This document shows, piece after piece, positions 34,112 to 43,361 of a DNA stretch of 64,000 bases. The DNA comes from Candidatus Binatus soli (GTDB lineage Bacteria; Desulfobacterota; Binatia; Binatales; Binataceae). The translations under genes and the position numbers were made by a program. The stretch lies in NCBI GenBank assembly GCA_002479255.1, contig DLMJ01000037.1, forward strand, positions 62,001 to 126,000. The letters are read 5' to 3'. The first letter of the stretch is position 1. Each line of letters opens with the position of its first letter. The notes beneath the pieces were generated by a model. That model saw nothing but the letters and a program-made list of their open reading frames with translations, did no database searches and was not told where the DNA came from.

Positions 34112-34327
34112 GTCGCGCAAACTCGCGCCTTGTTGTGGCAAGGTTGTCCCTATGTAGCAGCTATCGTGACACCGACCGCCGAGCCGAAATAGCGGGATAG
34201 AACCGCGCGCGGCGCGGCGCTGGAAAGTCTGCCCGCGTCGGAAACCCACGTCCAGCGCGGGGTTGGACGCATCCGCCGTCCCATAATATTCCAGGCCAGT
34301 CCCGGTAAATCCCGCGAAAGTTGCCAC
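34097..34327 (-). pseudogene. Fragment of an unidentified gene truncated at the element border
   Basis: A 76-codon minus-strand frame starting GTG 34327 (MATFAGFTGTGLEYYGTADASNPALDVGFRR) runs into the direct repeat and stops within it. The first 30 residues look like normal protein; the remainder is arginine-rich and probably out of frame. I do not recognise the parent gene. Confidence 0.35.
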
Positions 34328-34467
34328 ATACGATTAGATCAGACTCGGTGTCGCGTCACAACGACCTGAAAGACCATCGCCAGGTCTAGCGCCTCTTTGA
34401 TGTTCCCAGTTCGATAGAAAAATCCGAAAGCTGCCGAGCTTTGGGTCGTTGGCGCGACGACCAAAAA

Positions 34468-35472
34468 TTACGAGCCGCGGTCTTTTGGCAGCCGCTGACG
34501 GATGCGCGCGGAAAAATCTGTAGAGTTGCCGGCGGCTTTCGCCATTTCCGTGATGTTACTGCGTGCGCGGAGGTCTTCGAACGGCAGGTCCGTGTCGATC
34601 TGACCGCGATCGTAGAGCAATTGGTCGAGGTGGCCGTTCGCGAGCAGTCTCCAATCAAGCCGGCCGACGGCGCCGACGTTTCGCGCATGGCCACGAATCG
34701 TAGTCGTGCAGTTCTGCGTCAGTGCATTGTACCATTGCGGGTGGTCGGCGAGCCGATTGACTTCGTCGAGGTAGTCAACCAGCAGTGCGCGCGCCTGCGA
34801 GGCGGGAACGCGGATGCGATACAGGTAGACCTGCTCGCCGCGGTAGTTCGTTCGCAAGCCGACCAGGTCGCGTTCGTCGGCGACTACGTAATAGAGCTCG
34901 TACTGGCGGTAGAAGCCACGAATCGCCGAGTATGATTCGCCCTTCTCCTTGCGTGTCTCGATCGAGATGGCAAGGTGTTGGCCGTCGTCAAACTCCCAGC
35001 TCGCGATCGTATGCGCGATTTGGGTCGGTCCCCAAAACGACAGGAACAAGTCCACGCCCTCAACCCGGTCGAGATCGTAAGTCCGCGTTTCCCAGCGCTG
35101 GTCGTAATCCGTTTCGGATCGGTAGTTGAAATTTCGTACGTTCTCGATCGTCACGCGGCTGCCGTCAAAGGATGCTCGCGCCGTGCGAGCGACATCGGGA
35201 GTCCAATCGCGCGTGTTGCTCGGCGGAATCGCCGTCCACCAGAGGGCGACCACAATCACGGGCATCAGCGCAACCACGAGCCCCCTCAAGAAGGGTCGAA
35301 CGAGGACAGCTAGAGCGCAGCTCGCGAGGGCCAGTCCTCCAGCCATCGCCCCCGCAATGACGCGCAACTGCGGTCCATCGAACCACAGCGCCATCGCGCT
35401 CCACGCGACCGCGGCGACGACGATCACCGACAGCATCAGCGTCGCGATGATGCGGGCTGGGCGCCGAACCAT
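34468..35472 (-). CDS. DUF4105 membrane protein
   Basis: 334 aa. Three hydrophobic segments near the N-terminus (residues about 10-35, 40-60, 65-85), then the DUF4105 domain with YDQRWETRTYDLDRVEGVDLFLSFWG, YELYYVVADERDLVGLRTNY and LTQNCTTTIRGHAR (conserved Asn-Cys, a possible nucleophile). DUF4105 proteins are suspected papain-fold envelope hydrolases, but the function is not established. Its start overlaps the stop of the lipase-like gene by one base (TGATG). Confidence 0.87.
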   Translation of the reverse strand: MVRRPARIIATLMLSVIVVAAVAWSAMALWFDGPQLRVIAGAMAGGLALASCALAVLVRPFLRGLVVALMPVIVVALWWTAIPPSNTRDWTPDVARTARASFDGSRVTIENVRNFNYRSETDYDQRWETRTYDLDRVEGVDLFLSFWGPTQIAHTIASWEFDDGQHLAISIETRKEKGESYSAIRGFYRQYELYYVVADERDLVGLRTNYRGEQVYLYRIRVPASQARALLVDYLDEVNRLADHPQWYNALTQNCTTTIRGHARNVGAVGRLDWRLLANGHLDQLLYDRGQIDTDLPFEDLRARSNITEMAKAAGNSTDFSARIRQRLPKDRGS

Positions 35473-37364
35473 CAGTGGATTCCGGCGTGCTCGTAGAGGA
35501 TGCGGCGGACCTCCTCGATCGTCTCGGGCGTGGCCTGAGTCGAGTGTCCCGAACGCACGACCAGCTCGGATTCGACGCCCTCGATATGCGCGCTCTTGTA
35601 CTCGACGACGCCGTCGTTGCCCTCCTCGACCGGGCCTGTCCCTTTCACCGCAATTATCGAGTGAGCGTGTACGCCCTTGGCAATCGGCAGCGCGGCCAGC
35701 GTCTTCAGGAACGGATTGGACGCGTCCATGTTGTCGAGCGCGGTCGGGATAGTAAACGGAGTTCCCAGCATGCTGGGCTCGCGGAGCTTTGCGATCTGAA
35801 CAGCGGATTTGGCAAGGCCCCCCGGCAGGTTGATGAATTTGTTTCCGAACTTAACGAGGGGATTACTCGCCAAAAAACTGCCGCGATGTGGCGTCGCGAT
35901 GAAAATTACTTCCTTCACGAACGGCAATGGCTTGACAAACCACGCGCGGGCCAGCAGGTCGCGAGTGTCGTGGTCGAGTTGCGCTTTGTCAAACGGGACC
36001 TTCGTAATATTCTCCCAGAAGCGGTTGCCGCTATCGACGACCGTCATCTTGGCCATGAGCCCTCCCTGGCTGTGACCGATCACGACCATGTCGTTGAGCG
36101 CGGGATCTTTTCCCTCGGGATCGATGTCCTTTCGCGCAGCCTGCAGCGATTTCCGCAGGCGCATCGCCGACAACGCGATGGGATTGCCGCTGTTATAGAC
36201 GAAGAACCAGAGCTGATAGCGCGAGGCTATGGCGGGATCCCCGAGGAGCTCATTGCCCATCTCAGCCCAGCGTGCGGGACTCGACGCGGTCCCATGAACA
36301 AGCACCACCGGAATCATGTTGGGATGGTAGGGATGCAGCATGAAAAGGCCGCTGATGTCGCCGGCGATGCTGGTGCCCAAAAACGGAAAGTCCCCCCGGC
36401 GAAACCCCGCAAGTTCGAAATCCCAAACTGGCGAACCTTCCAAACGATAGGCGAGCGCGGCGCTGGGATCCGACTCGAGCGGCACGGAGTAAGCGCCGAC
36501 TTGTATCTTCTCGGTCCAGTCCTCATCGTAGAGTTCGACCGTGCCGTGCAGCCGCCCGTCGCTCATCGCGCGGCGAGGATCGTCGAAGCGCACGAACGCG
36601 GTCATCGGTACTTTCGCACTCGGCAGTATCCAGCGGCTCGCCGGGTTGCCTGGCGAGGGTTCCACTTTTGCCGAGAGCGCGGCGCCGATACCAGCTATGC
36701 GATAAGTGTTGCGCAGCCCGCGCACTTTCATGTCCGCGAGCGATACGAAATTTGTCAGATGATATCCGGCGTAGTTGTATCCGTTTGGATTAGCCGACAG
36801 AGCGAGCGAACCAAAGGGCAAACTGAATTGCCGCGTACTGAGGTCAACTTTCTTTCCATCCTTGGTCGCAAGTCCCAGGGCGATGCCCCGATTGTAGAGA
36901 TCAATTGCCATGCACAGGCGTGGATCGTACTCGCCGGGGGCGTTCGCCGGGTTTGGCGGAAACAGGAACGCGTACGCATAAGCCGCGGAGGCCATGTAAT
37001 ACGATCGGCTCCCCGATTCCCCGGCGTACGCGAAGCACAGTTCGGACAGCGCGAACAGGCGCTCTCGTTCGTCAGGCTTGCCGAGCCCTGAATTCAATTC
37101 GGCGATCACGACTTCCGGTTCACTCTGGAAGCGCTGGCTGAGCGCGGTGCGCTCGAGAATTTGCGTCGAGTAGGCGCTCGGTTCGCCCGTTGACAGGACG
37201 TTAGCGTTCAGCTGGCGTTGGACCGCCTGCTCCTTGAGGCGCGAAACGCCGACGGGAGTGGCACAGCCGCTTGCAAAGAGGACGACGATCGCAAGACCAA
37301 CCGCTACGAACTCACGATGCAGCCATTTGTCGGCTGCCGCCAGCTGTTGTGGCAAAGTGCTCAT
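35472..37364 (-). CDS. Alpha/beta-hydrolase (lipase-like) lipoprotein
   Basis: 630 aa from ATG 37364, one base after the upstream stop. Signal with lipobox FASGC near residue 35. The C-terminal half has the hydrolase signatures VVLVHGTASSPARWAEM (oxyanion region) and VVIGHSQGGLMAKM (nucleophile elbow GHSQG), then IATPHRGSFLA. The N-terminal 300 residues carry no known domain. A likely role is cleavage of an ester in lipids or polymers at the outer membrane. It lies in a leftward run with DUF4239, K+ channel and DUF4105 genes. Confidence 0.88.
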   Translation of the reverse strand: MSTLPQQLAAADKWLHREFVAVGLAIVVLFASGCATPVGVSRLKEQAVQRQLNANVLSTGEPSAYSTQILERTALSQRFQSEPEVVIAELNSGLGKPDERERLFALSELCFAYAGESGSRSYYMASAAYAYAFLFPPNPANAPGEYDPRLCMAIDLYNRGIALGLATKDGKKVDLSTRQFSLPFGSLALSANPNGYNYAGYHLTNFVSLADMKVRGLRNTYRIAGIGAALSAKVEPSPGNPASRWILPSAKVPMTAFVRFDDPRRAMSDGRLHGTVELYDEDWTEKIQVGAYSVPLESDPSAALAYRLEGSPVWDFELAGFRRGDFPFLGTSIAGDISGLFMLHPYHPNMIPVVLVHGTASSPARWAEMGNELLGDPAIASRYQLWFFVYNSGNPIALSAMRLRKSLQAARKDIDPEGKDPALNDMVVIGHSQGGLMAKMTVVDSGNRFWENITKVPFDKAQLDHDTRDLLARAWFVKPLPFVKEVIFIATPHRGSFLASNPLVKFGNKFINLPGGLAKSAVQIAKLREPSMLGTPFTIPTALDNMDASNPFLKTLAALPIAKGVHAHSIIAVKGTGPVEEGNDGVVEYKSAHIEGVESELVVRSGHSTQATPETIEEVRRILYEHAGIH

Positions 37365-37365
37365 G

Positions 37366-38121
37366 CTACTTGCCGAGATGGGCGATGGCATTGCGCAGCG
37401 GTGTGTCGGAAATCTGAATCAGCCCGCCGAATGGCCTGTCCAGCTCCATGATCAGGAAGATCGCACCAGAAACCGATAGCGCACAGAGGAACAGGGTAGC
37501 GATGACGGTCGAATTCCGGGGCGCGAACAGACCAAAGCTGAGAAAGATAATAGTCACCCAGAAAACCAGCAATACGAGAAACGGCATAGGGATTGAGCGG
37601 CCCCCCTGCTCGAGCAGCAGCAAGCGGGCCTGTCCGATATCGATGCTGGTCTTCAGGGCTTGGGCCTGCAACGAGCGCTGAACTTCGTTTTGCGGAGAAA
37701 GTTCCTGGATCTTGTCGAAGAAGACTTCGGCCACAGCCGCGTTCGGCGCCAACTCCGCGCGTCCGGAACGGTTCTCGGGCCAGATCCGATCAATCATGCC
37801 AGCGACGGACAGCTTGACTAGATCGCGAGCTTCTTTCGTCTCTGGCCCGTAATGGGCGAGCACGCGATCGAGCAGAATGATGTTGGCGGAGAGTTGCGTA
37901 ACTTCGTTTCTCTGCGCGTCGTAAGAACTCTTTGCCGAGTTGGTCAGCAGAGCGAGAACCAGGGCCGCCATCGTCGCGGTCAGGCCCATCCCCAGCTTGA
38001 TTACATCCTTGGACTCGGCGCTCAGATGATGCTCAGGCAGAATCAGGCGAAGAGCCATCCCGAGAAGCGCTCCTCCAAAGACGCAAGCCAACACGATGCA
38101 ACCGATGGTCATCGGGCTCAC
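37366..38121 (-). CDS. DUF4239 membrane protein
   Basis: 251 aa, GTG start overlapping the K+-channel stop as GTGA. Two N-terminal helices (residues about 5-25 and 45-62), a cytoplasmic helical hairpin (QRNEVTQLSANIILLDRVLAHYG) and two C-terminal helices (about 180-200, 208-228), then the conserved ELDRPFGGLIQIS. This is the DUF4239 layout, distantly related to bestrophin-like proteins. A second member lies at 39.1 kb. Confidence 0.82.
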   Translation of the reverse strand: MSPMTIGCIVLACVFGGALLGMALRLILPEHHLSAESKDVIKLGMGLTATMAALVLALLTNSAKSSYDAQRNEVTQLSANIILLDRVLAHYGPETKEARDLVKLSVAGMIDRIWPENRSGRAELAPNAAVAEVFFDKIQELSPQNEVQRSLQAQALKTSIDIGQARLLLLEQGGRSIPMPFLVLLVFWVTIIFLSFGLFAPRNSTVIATLFLCALSVSGAIFLIMELDRPFGGLIQISDTPLRNAIAHLGK

Positions 38122-38933
38122 GATTGATCCTCCCCGTGTTCAGATGGCCTCCTTGAATGCTGAGGTTCCGCTTTTCGACTCGTAGATTGGCTCATCTGCA
38201 TTCCCACCAGCCGCGCAACCAGGATCGCCAGGTAGAACTGCCCCGTGATGCCTTCTGCCGCCGCTGCGTAGCGGGCTTGCAGAGTCAACGGAGTGATGTC
38301 GCCAAATCCGATGGTGGACAGCGTCGTCAAGCTGAAGTAGCCGAGAACCGGGAAAATGGACTGAATGCCGGCCGGATGGCCGGAAATTGCGGCTCCGAGG
38401 CCGCCAAAGGAATCTGGATGCAGTTGAAACATAATAGCGTACAGGAAGACCCAGGTGAACCCGAGCAAGAGGTAGACCGATATAGCCATGCAGATGGTTT
38501 CGCCGGTGACCTCTCTATGCTTCAGGACGCTTCGTAACTCGCTCAAGGCAACAAACAGGATGAATAGCAACCAACAAATCGAACCCACCAAGTTGAGCAT
38601 CCAGCTCTGCACAAAGATGACGGCTATTCGTTCTGCCATGGCAGCCGCGGCGAGCACCCAACCCAGCATTCGCCGCTGCCTGCTTTGGGCCAGCAGGCGG
38701 CCTCTTTCACCCACCAACTCATCAACGTTGATGTTGTAAAGGGCCACGAGCAGGATGGTCACCAATGCAACTCCGAATATGGCGAAGCTGGCTCTTGAGT
38801 CGCCTATCAGTGGGCGCACCGCAAACGCAGCTATGATCGCCGCGAGCAGAGCGCTGTGCCTGTGCGGCTCGAAATGTCGGTGGATTGCTTCTCGCAACTC
38901 CCGCAAGACGCTGGCCTCGATTGACATATGCAC
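38118..38933 (-). CDS. Two-pore-helix potassium channel family protein
   Basis: 271 aa. Several hydrophobic helices (about 28-48, 52-70, 95-118, 120-140, 155-172, 235-250) and the K+ selectivity filter TIGFGD in TLSTIGFGDITPL near residue 207. No RCK/TrkA domain is attached, so regulation is unclear. It precedes and is coupled to the DUF4239 gene; together they suggest an envelope ion-conduction module. Confidence 0.85.
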   Translation of the reverse strand: MHMSIEASVLRELREAIHRHFEPHRHSALLAAIIAAFAVRPLIGDSRASFAIFGVALVTILLVALYNINVDELVGERGRLLAQSRQRRMLGWVLAAAAMAERIAVIFVQSWMLNLVGSICWLLFILFVALSELRSVLKHREVTGETICMAISVYLLLGFTWVFLYAIMFQLHPDSFGGLGAAISGHPAGIQSIFPVLGYFSLTTLSTIGFGDITPLTLQARYAAAAEGITGQFYLAILVARLVGMQMSQSTSRKAEPQHSRRPSEHGEDQS

Positions 38934-39088
38934 GCAGTTCCGCCGCTACAGTTTCTGCTCGGTTTCCGCCCTAAGCCGGCAGAACTCTAGAGTTTGGAAA
39001 TTCAGTGGCACTCGGAGACCCGGCGCACTAAGATGAAGGGAAACAATGTCGGGTCTACCTGGGGCTTCGCGTTCTCTCATGCGGAGTC

Positions 39089-39874
39089 TCATTTGATGCT
39101 GTTCTGAAGATTGACCATGCTCTGTTGGCTGACCCTGATGAATCCCCTACGGGGGCGATCCAGATCCATGATCACGAGGATTACCAAAGTAATGATCAGG
39201 GACATCGTCACCGTCACCGAGAGGTTACGCCAATCTCCCATTCCACAGCCGAATCCCACAATCCCCATGGCCAGAGTCGCCACAAAGAAAAGCAGAAGCA
39301 GAACTGCCTCGGGCACGTGATTCTGTCTTGCGATGTCACGCTTCGTGCGAAGATCGATGACTTCGTTGAGCGAACTAATGAACAACCCCGCCGGGATGGA
39401 ATGAGAATCCTTAGTCGCCGCATCCATCGCTTGTGACCAAAGCTGTGTTTGCAACTGATCGGTCTGATTGTTAACTTCATCCAGCTTCTTCTGGTCCACT
39501 CCGGTAGCGTAGTATTCCACGCGGTTGGTAACGTAGTCTTGCAGCAGTTTGACCACCTCGACTCGATAGAGCTCTGCGAGCGCCTTCGAGCGAAGGTAGG
39601 TAGTACCTATCGCATTGGCTTCTTCGAGAACCAATTGTCTTCGCGCGTCAAAACGCGATTCTGCCATTGCGAAGGAAAAGGCGAGCAATAGAGCAAGCAG
39701 ACCAATCATCGCACCCTGCAAGGTCCCGAGTTCCGACTTTGCAGAATCCTCAAGCCTAGCCCGAATCACACGCCCGCGACGAAAGCCCACTTCTGTAGCG
39801 ACCAGCAGCAATCCGAAAAGCGCGGCGACGACGAGAAGCTCGCTCCGTTGATACAGGAATTCATCCACGGCCAT
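39089..39874 (-). CDS. DUF4239-type membrane protein, second copy
   Basis: 261 aa from ATG 39874, favoured by AGGAAG just upstream over ATG 39895. Same layout as the 37.4-kb gene: two N-terminal helices, a cytoplasmic helical region (SRFDARRQLVLEEANAIGTTYLRSKALAELYR), two C-terminal helices, and the ending LDRPRRGFIRVSQQSMVNLQ. The conserved DRP-x2-G motif is kept. Isolated from neighbours by 150 bases on one side and 230 on the other. Confidence 0.82.
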   Translation of the reverse strand: MAVDEFLYQRSELLVVAALFGLLLVATEVGFRRGRVIRARLEDSAKSELGTLQGAMIGLLALLLAFSFAMAESRFDARRQLVLEEANAIGTTYLRSKALAELYRVEVVKLLQDYVTNRVEYYATGVDQKKLDEVNNQTDQLQTQLWSQAMDAATKDSHSIPAGLFISSLNEVIDLRTKRDIARQNHVPEAVLLLLFFVATLAMGIVGFGCGMGDWRNLSVTVTMSLIITLVILVIMDLDRPRRGFIRVSQQSMVNLQNSIK

Positions 39875-40110
39875 GCACTTCCTATCGAGCAACACCTGTG
39901 CCAGGGCACGCCCACAGGTTGATGCCGCATTCTAGCTATTCTCACCTACAGACTTCCATCCAGCTTCCAAACTAATCTCATCATTCGACCCGCTCGGGAA
40001 ACCCAATGGCGCGAGATGAAGGTGGGGCGCCTCTCGCAATTGCTCCACGATTTCAGCCCCGCGCGATCGCTGCGAGCAGTGATCGCCAATTCCGAAGTCG
40101 CAAAGACATG

Positions 40111-41157
40111 TTACTCCTCCACTTCTTGCCAGGTCTTGTCAGGATTGAACTGTGCTATTTCGCTCGCCAACCTTGCGGTGTTGGGCCCAAGATCCTTTTG
40201 TACGATGACGCCATCCTGATTGATCATGAATGTCATCACTCCTGAAGCTCCATATTCGGCGGGGCAGGCCAGGAATGCGAAGCCATTAGTCATTTTGCCA
40301 TTGACTAAGTAATTCTTTGCATCGCCCGGGGCGTTCTTACCCTGCCTTGTTATTGTCTTGTAGTAGTATCCATGAAACGGGATTGGATTTCCGCTATTGT
40401 CCCTCTTGTATCCCTCAGCGGTGGCGCTCGCGACAAGCGGTCCTATCGGACTCTCGGGTTGTCCTTCGGGGGTTTCCCAATACAGACCGTTATGCTTACC
40501 GGTATCGCTCAGGATTTTCTGGGCAAAGTGAGCTGTATCTTCGCCATCACGCGCTTCGCTTGCGTATTCCGTCTGCGCATCTGCCAGGTCTTCGAGAACC
40601 TTGATCGTAAATAGCTCGTTTCGACCTATTCGTCTGTACAGTAGCTCCTCTTTGCCGGCGGCCGTATCGAAAACCCAACCGCCATTCTTCTTTACGAGCG
40701 GGATTGGAACCGGCCAGTTCTCGGCGCCGACATATAGAATGACGCGAGCTTGATCGTCGTAAGCGAGCCGATGCATCTCTTCATAGCGGTTGACGAAGTC
40801 GTTGCGAGCGTTGTTGTCGGCAACTGGATCTCCCGATGAAAGGACCTGATCCGCATCTGGGCCGAGTATCGAGCTCAGGGTCTTCATGTCGTCCGCTTTG
40901 CTAGCGGCGACCAATGCGGTGACGGCGGCGTTCGGTGACGGGAACACTTGCTGCTCGGCCGCTTCTTGCGCCGACGCGAGAGGCGGGAAGAACAGGAGCG
41001 CCAAAAGCAGCGCTGAGAGAACGGCCGCTGGACGGGCGCGAGAGATCTTCACTCTGGAATAGTCGAAAAAATTAGGCATGAGTCTTTTCCCTGTCGCGTT
41101 CGCGGCGCGGCGTGAGTTGATGTCGAGGCACTCCCTGGTCATTTCGTTCGACGTCAT
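40111..41157 (-). CDS. DUF2950 secreted protein
   Basis: 348 aa as read from ATG 41157, which has GAGGAAT nine bases upstream; ATG 41079 would shorten the pre-sequence to 38 residues ahead of the signal peptide cleavage (LASAQ). Conserved parts: FPSPNAAVTALVAASKADDMKTLSSILGP, NGLYWETPEGQPESPIGPLVA, GYYYKTITRQGKNAPGDAKNYLVNGKMTNGFAFLACPAEYG. DUF2950 genes usually sit beside DUF3300 genes, as here. Function unknown; periplasmic. Confidence 0.88.
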   Translation of the reverse strand: MTSNEMTRECLDINSRRAANATGKRLMPNFFDYSRVKISRARPAAVLSALLLALLFFPPLASAQEAAEQQVFPSPNAAVTALVAASKADDMKTLSSILGPDADQVLSSGDPVADNNARNDFVNRYEEMHRLAYDDQARVILYVGAENWPVPIPLVKKNGGWVFDTAAGKEELLYRRIGRNELFTIKVLEDLADAQTEYASEARDGEDTAHFAQKILSDTGKHNGLYWETPEGQPESPIGPLVASATAEGYKRDNSGNPIPFHGYYYKTITRQGKNAPGDAKNYLVNGKMTNGFAFLACPAEYGASGVMTFMINQDGVIVQKDLGPNTARLASEIAQFNPDKTWQEVEE

Positions 41158-41166
41158 TGGAATTCC

Positions 41167-42678
41167 TCATTGACCCTTTTTTCGGCCGCCTTGATTTCCT
41201 CCGCCTCCACCATTTCCACCGCCCCCGCCGCGTTTGGCATTACCGCCACCACCGCCGTTACCGCGTCCGCCAGAGGCATTCTGGTTTCCCTTAAGGCTCG
41301 CTTGTCCGCGGTCGCTGGATGCCCGCGTAGCTCCGCCGGCCTGATATCCACCCAAAGCGCTATTGCGGCCGCCCGTGCTGCCAGGGTCTTTGGAGAAGCC
41401 TCGTGCCGGGTCTGCTGCACGATTGGCAGTTTTGGTATTAGCGGGCCGATTTGCGGCGACGGGATTACCAGGCTGATTGGGCCGATTCTTTCCAACATTT
41501 GTCATACCAGGATTGGATCCTGCCGGATTGTTGGGAAGCGTACTCGGCTTGGGAAAGTTGGGCTTTGCGATATTGGGATTGGCCGGCCTCGCGGTTGCCG
41601 GGTTGTATGGGCGCGTTGCCGGAATTTCGCCGTTGTTTGGACGATTGATTCCGCCGCCACCGTTGTAGGGCGGCCTGTTGCCCGGAGATGGCATCGGTCG
41701 TGCCGGGTTTCCTGGGCGTGGGTTTCCCGCGTTCGGCGGCCGGTAAGCGGGAGGTCGTCCCGGGTATACGATGTTATTGGTGACGTAAACATTGTTGTTG
41801 TACCTGACCGAGCTGCCGCCGTACCCGTACCAGCTGCAACCCCAGTTGTTGTGGCCATTGTTGATAAGCATCCCGAGCAAAATCCCGGCTCCGAACGACA
41901 AGACTCCCGTGAGGAGCAAATCACTACCGCTATATCCCGGCGGCGCCTGCATCGGCGCGCCGTAAGCACTGGTGGGATTGTACTGTGGGACGTAAACCGT
42001 GTTCGGCTGTGCCGGCTGGATGATTATCGTCTGCTGCATCGAGGGCTGCGCCCCGCCTTGAGCGGCAGGAGGTGCAGGCTGGACTTCAACTTTCTGTTGC
42101 GATGTGGACTTCAGCGTTCCCGCGTTGATCGCCCTGTTGCGCAGAACCTGGATCGCGTTCATCACGTCGGCGGGCTGGTTGTAGTACGCTTCGCCGAGCG
42201 CCGAAGTCCACGCGAGGCTGTCGTTCATCGTTTGAAGCACAGAAGGGAACTGAGTCAGCGACTTGATGCTGGGATCCCACGGTTGCTGATTCACTTGCCC
42301 GGCCAACTGGTCGCCGGTCAGCTTGGGATTCTGCTTGAGCCATCTATCTGCTTCCACGATCTGCGTCGGATAGGTGGACCCGGCCAGGATTTGCGCCACC
42401 AGCACGTCAGGATAGAGGGCGATGGGTGTTGCGAGTTCCTGCAACTCTTGCGCGGTGGCCGCCCCGGGCGGCGGACCGGGTTCAACGGCCGCAGCGGGAG
42501 GAGGAACAGCCGGTGCGGCACTTGCGGCGACACCCGATTGCGCCTCCGACGCCGACGCGGCCGACGGTTGGTCATCACCGTACGAACAACCGGTGACCAT
42601 CGGCGATGTGGACATTAAGACTGCCGCGGCAAGTATCAACGGCAACGATCGGCCCTTAGGCCTGGCTAGTAACTTCAT
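41167..42678 (-). CDS. DUF3300 lipoprotein with long Gly/Asn/Pro-rich tail
   Basis: 503 aa. Lipobox region MVTGCSYGD near residue 30. The DUF3300 domain (residues about 80-190) contains LATPIALYPDVLVAQILAGSTYPTQIVEADRW and AYYNQPADVMNAIQVLRNRA. The rest is low complexity: Asn/Pro-rich from about 290 to 420 and ending in Gly-rich runs. The tail is likely disordered and may be exposed on the surface. It ends 9 bases before the DUF2950 start. Confidence 0.88.
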   Translation of the reverse strand: MKLLARPKGRSLPLILAAAVLMSTSPMVTGCSYGDDQPSAASASEAQSGVAASAAPAVPPPAAAVEPGPPPGAATAQELQELATPIALYPDVLVAQILAGSTYPTQIVEADRWLKQNPKLTGDQLAGQVNQQPWDPSIKSLTQFPSVLQTMNDSLAWTSALGEAYYNQPADVMNAIQVLRNRAINAGTLKSTSQQKVEVQPAPPAAQGGAQPSMQQTIIIQPAQPNTVYVPQYNPTSAYGAPMQAPPGYSGSDLLLTGVLSFGAGILLGMLINNGHNNWGCSWYGYGGSSVRYNNNVYVTNNIVYPGRPPAYRPPNAGNPRPGNPARPMPSPGNRPPYNGGGGINRPNNGEIPATRPYNPATARPANPNIAKPNFPKPSTLPNNPAGSNPGMTNVGKNRPNQPGNPVAANRPANTKTANRAADPARGFSKDPGSTGGRNSALGGYQAGGATRASSDRGQASLKGNQNASGGRGNGGGGGNAKRGGGGGNGGGGGNQGGRKKGQ

Positions 42679-42767
42679 CGTCGATAAACCTCGGTGTCAG
42701 TTGTAGTCAGTTCGCTCATGAGATCAGTTTGCATTTCGCCTCGGTGAGATCGGTTTCCAGAAAAGCG

Positions 42768-43361
42768 CTACGGCTTCTTTTCGGCTTCCGCGCGGATGGC
42801 GGCGGCGATGTCGGCGCTCATCTTCGCGATTGCGCGGCTGTGCGCTGCCGCGAGCGCGTCGAAGCCTTGACCCTGCACGGGCTCGCGCGCGACGGTGCGG
42901 CCCGAGCGCGTTTCCCCGCCCGCAGTCTTGCGCACCGTCCACACTGCCTCGACGAACGCCGCGTCGCCTTGAATCGACTCGAAGCGCTGAACGTCGATCG
43001 TGATCCTGTAGTCGGGGGTGAAGTTCGCGAGCGTCTCCGTGGCCACCTCCGGTGTACCGAGCAGCACCACGAGGTCGCCGGCGACTGCGCGCGCGATGGC
43101 ATCATTCAGCGGCGCGACCCACCGATTGAACTCATCTACCTCATCGCGGTTGGGCGCGACCTGGACCACGAACTCCGGCCGGTCGACTGCAGCGGGGACG
43201 GTAACCGGGCCGACCATGACGGCGGCGTGCGCGGCCGGCGCGCCGTCGGCGATCGCCGTGGAGTCGAGCGCGTAAAACCGCGAGGGCACCGTGCTGCATC
43301 CGGCTGCTACCATTACGACCAACGCGATCGAGATCAGATATGCGATACGGCCTGTCATCAC
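42768..43361 (-). CDS. pqiC: PqiC-like auxiliary lipoprotein (ABC-type transport auxiliary family)
   Basis: 197 aa. Lipobox VAAGCST near residue 21, then VPSRFYALDS, VMVGPVTVPAAVDRPEFVV and the C-terminal part FESIQGDAAFVEAVW typical of PqiC/YmbA. PqiC forms an octameric outer-membrane ring to which the PqiB tunnel docks. The start overlaps the pqiB stop by ATGA. Confidence 0.9.
   Translation of the reverse strand: MMTGRIAYLISIALVVMVAAGCSTVPSRFYALDSTAIADGAPAAHAAVMVGPVTVPAAVDRPEFVVQVAPNRDEVDEFNRWVAPLNDAIARAVAGDLVVLLGTPEVATETLANFTPDYRITIDVQRFESIQGDAAFVEAVWTVRKTAGGETRSGRTVAREPVQGQGFDALAAAHSRAIAKMSADIAAAIRAEAEKKP

Noticed and set aside
34441..34935. Plus-strand frame of 164 codons
   Set aside because: Antisense to the DUF4105 gene, without motifs.
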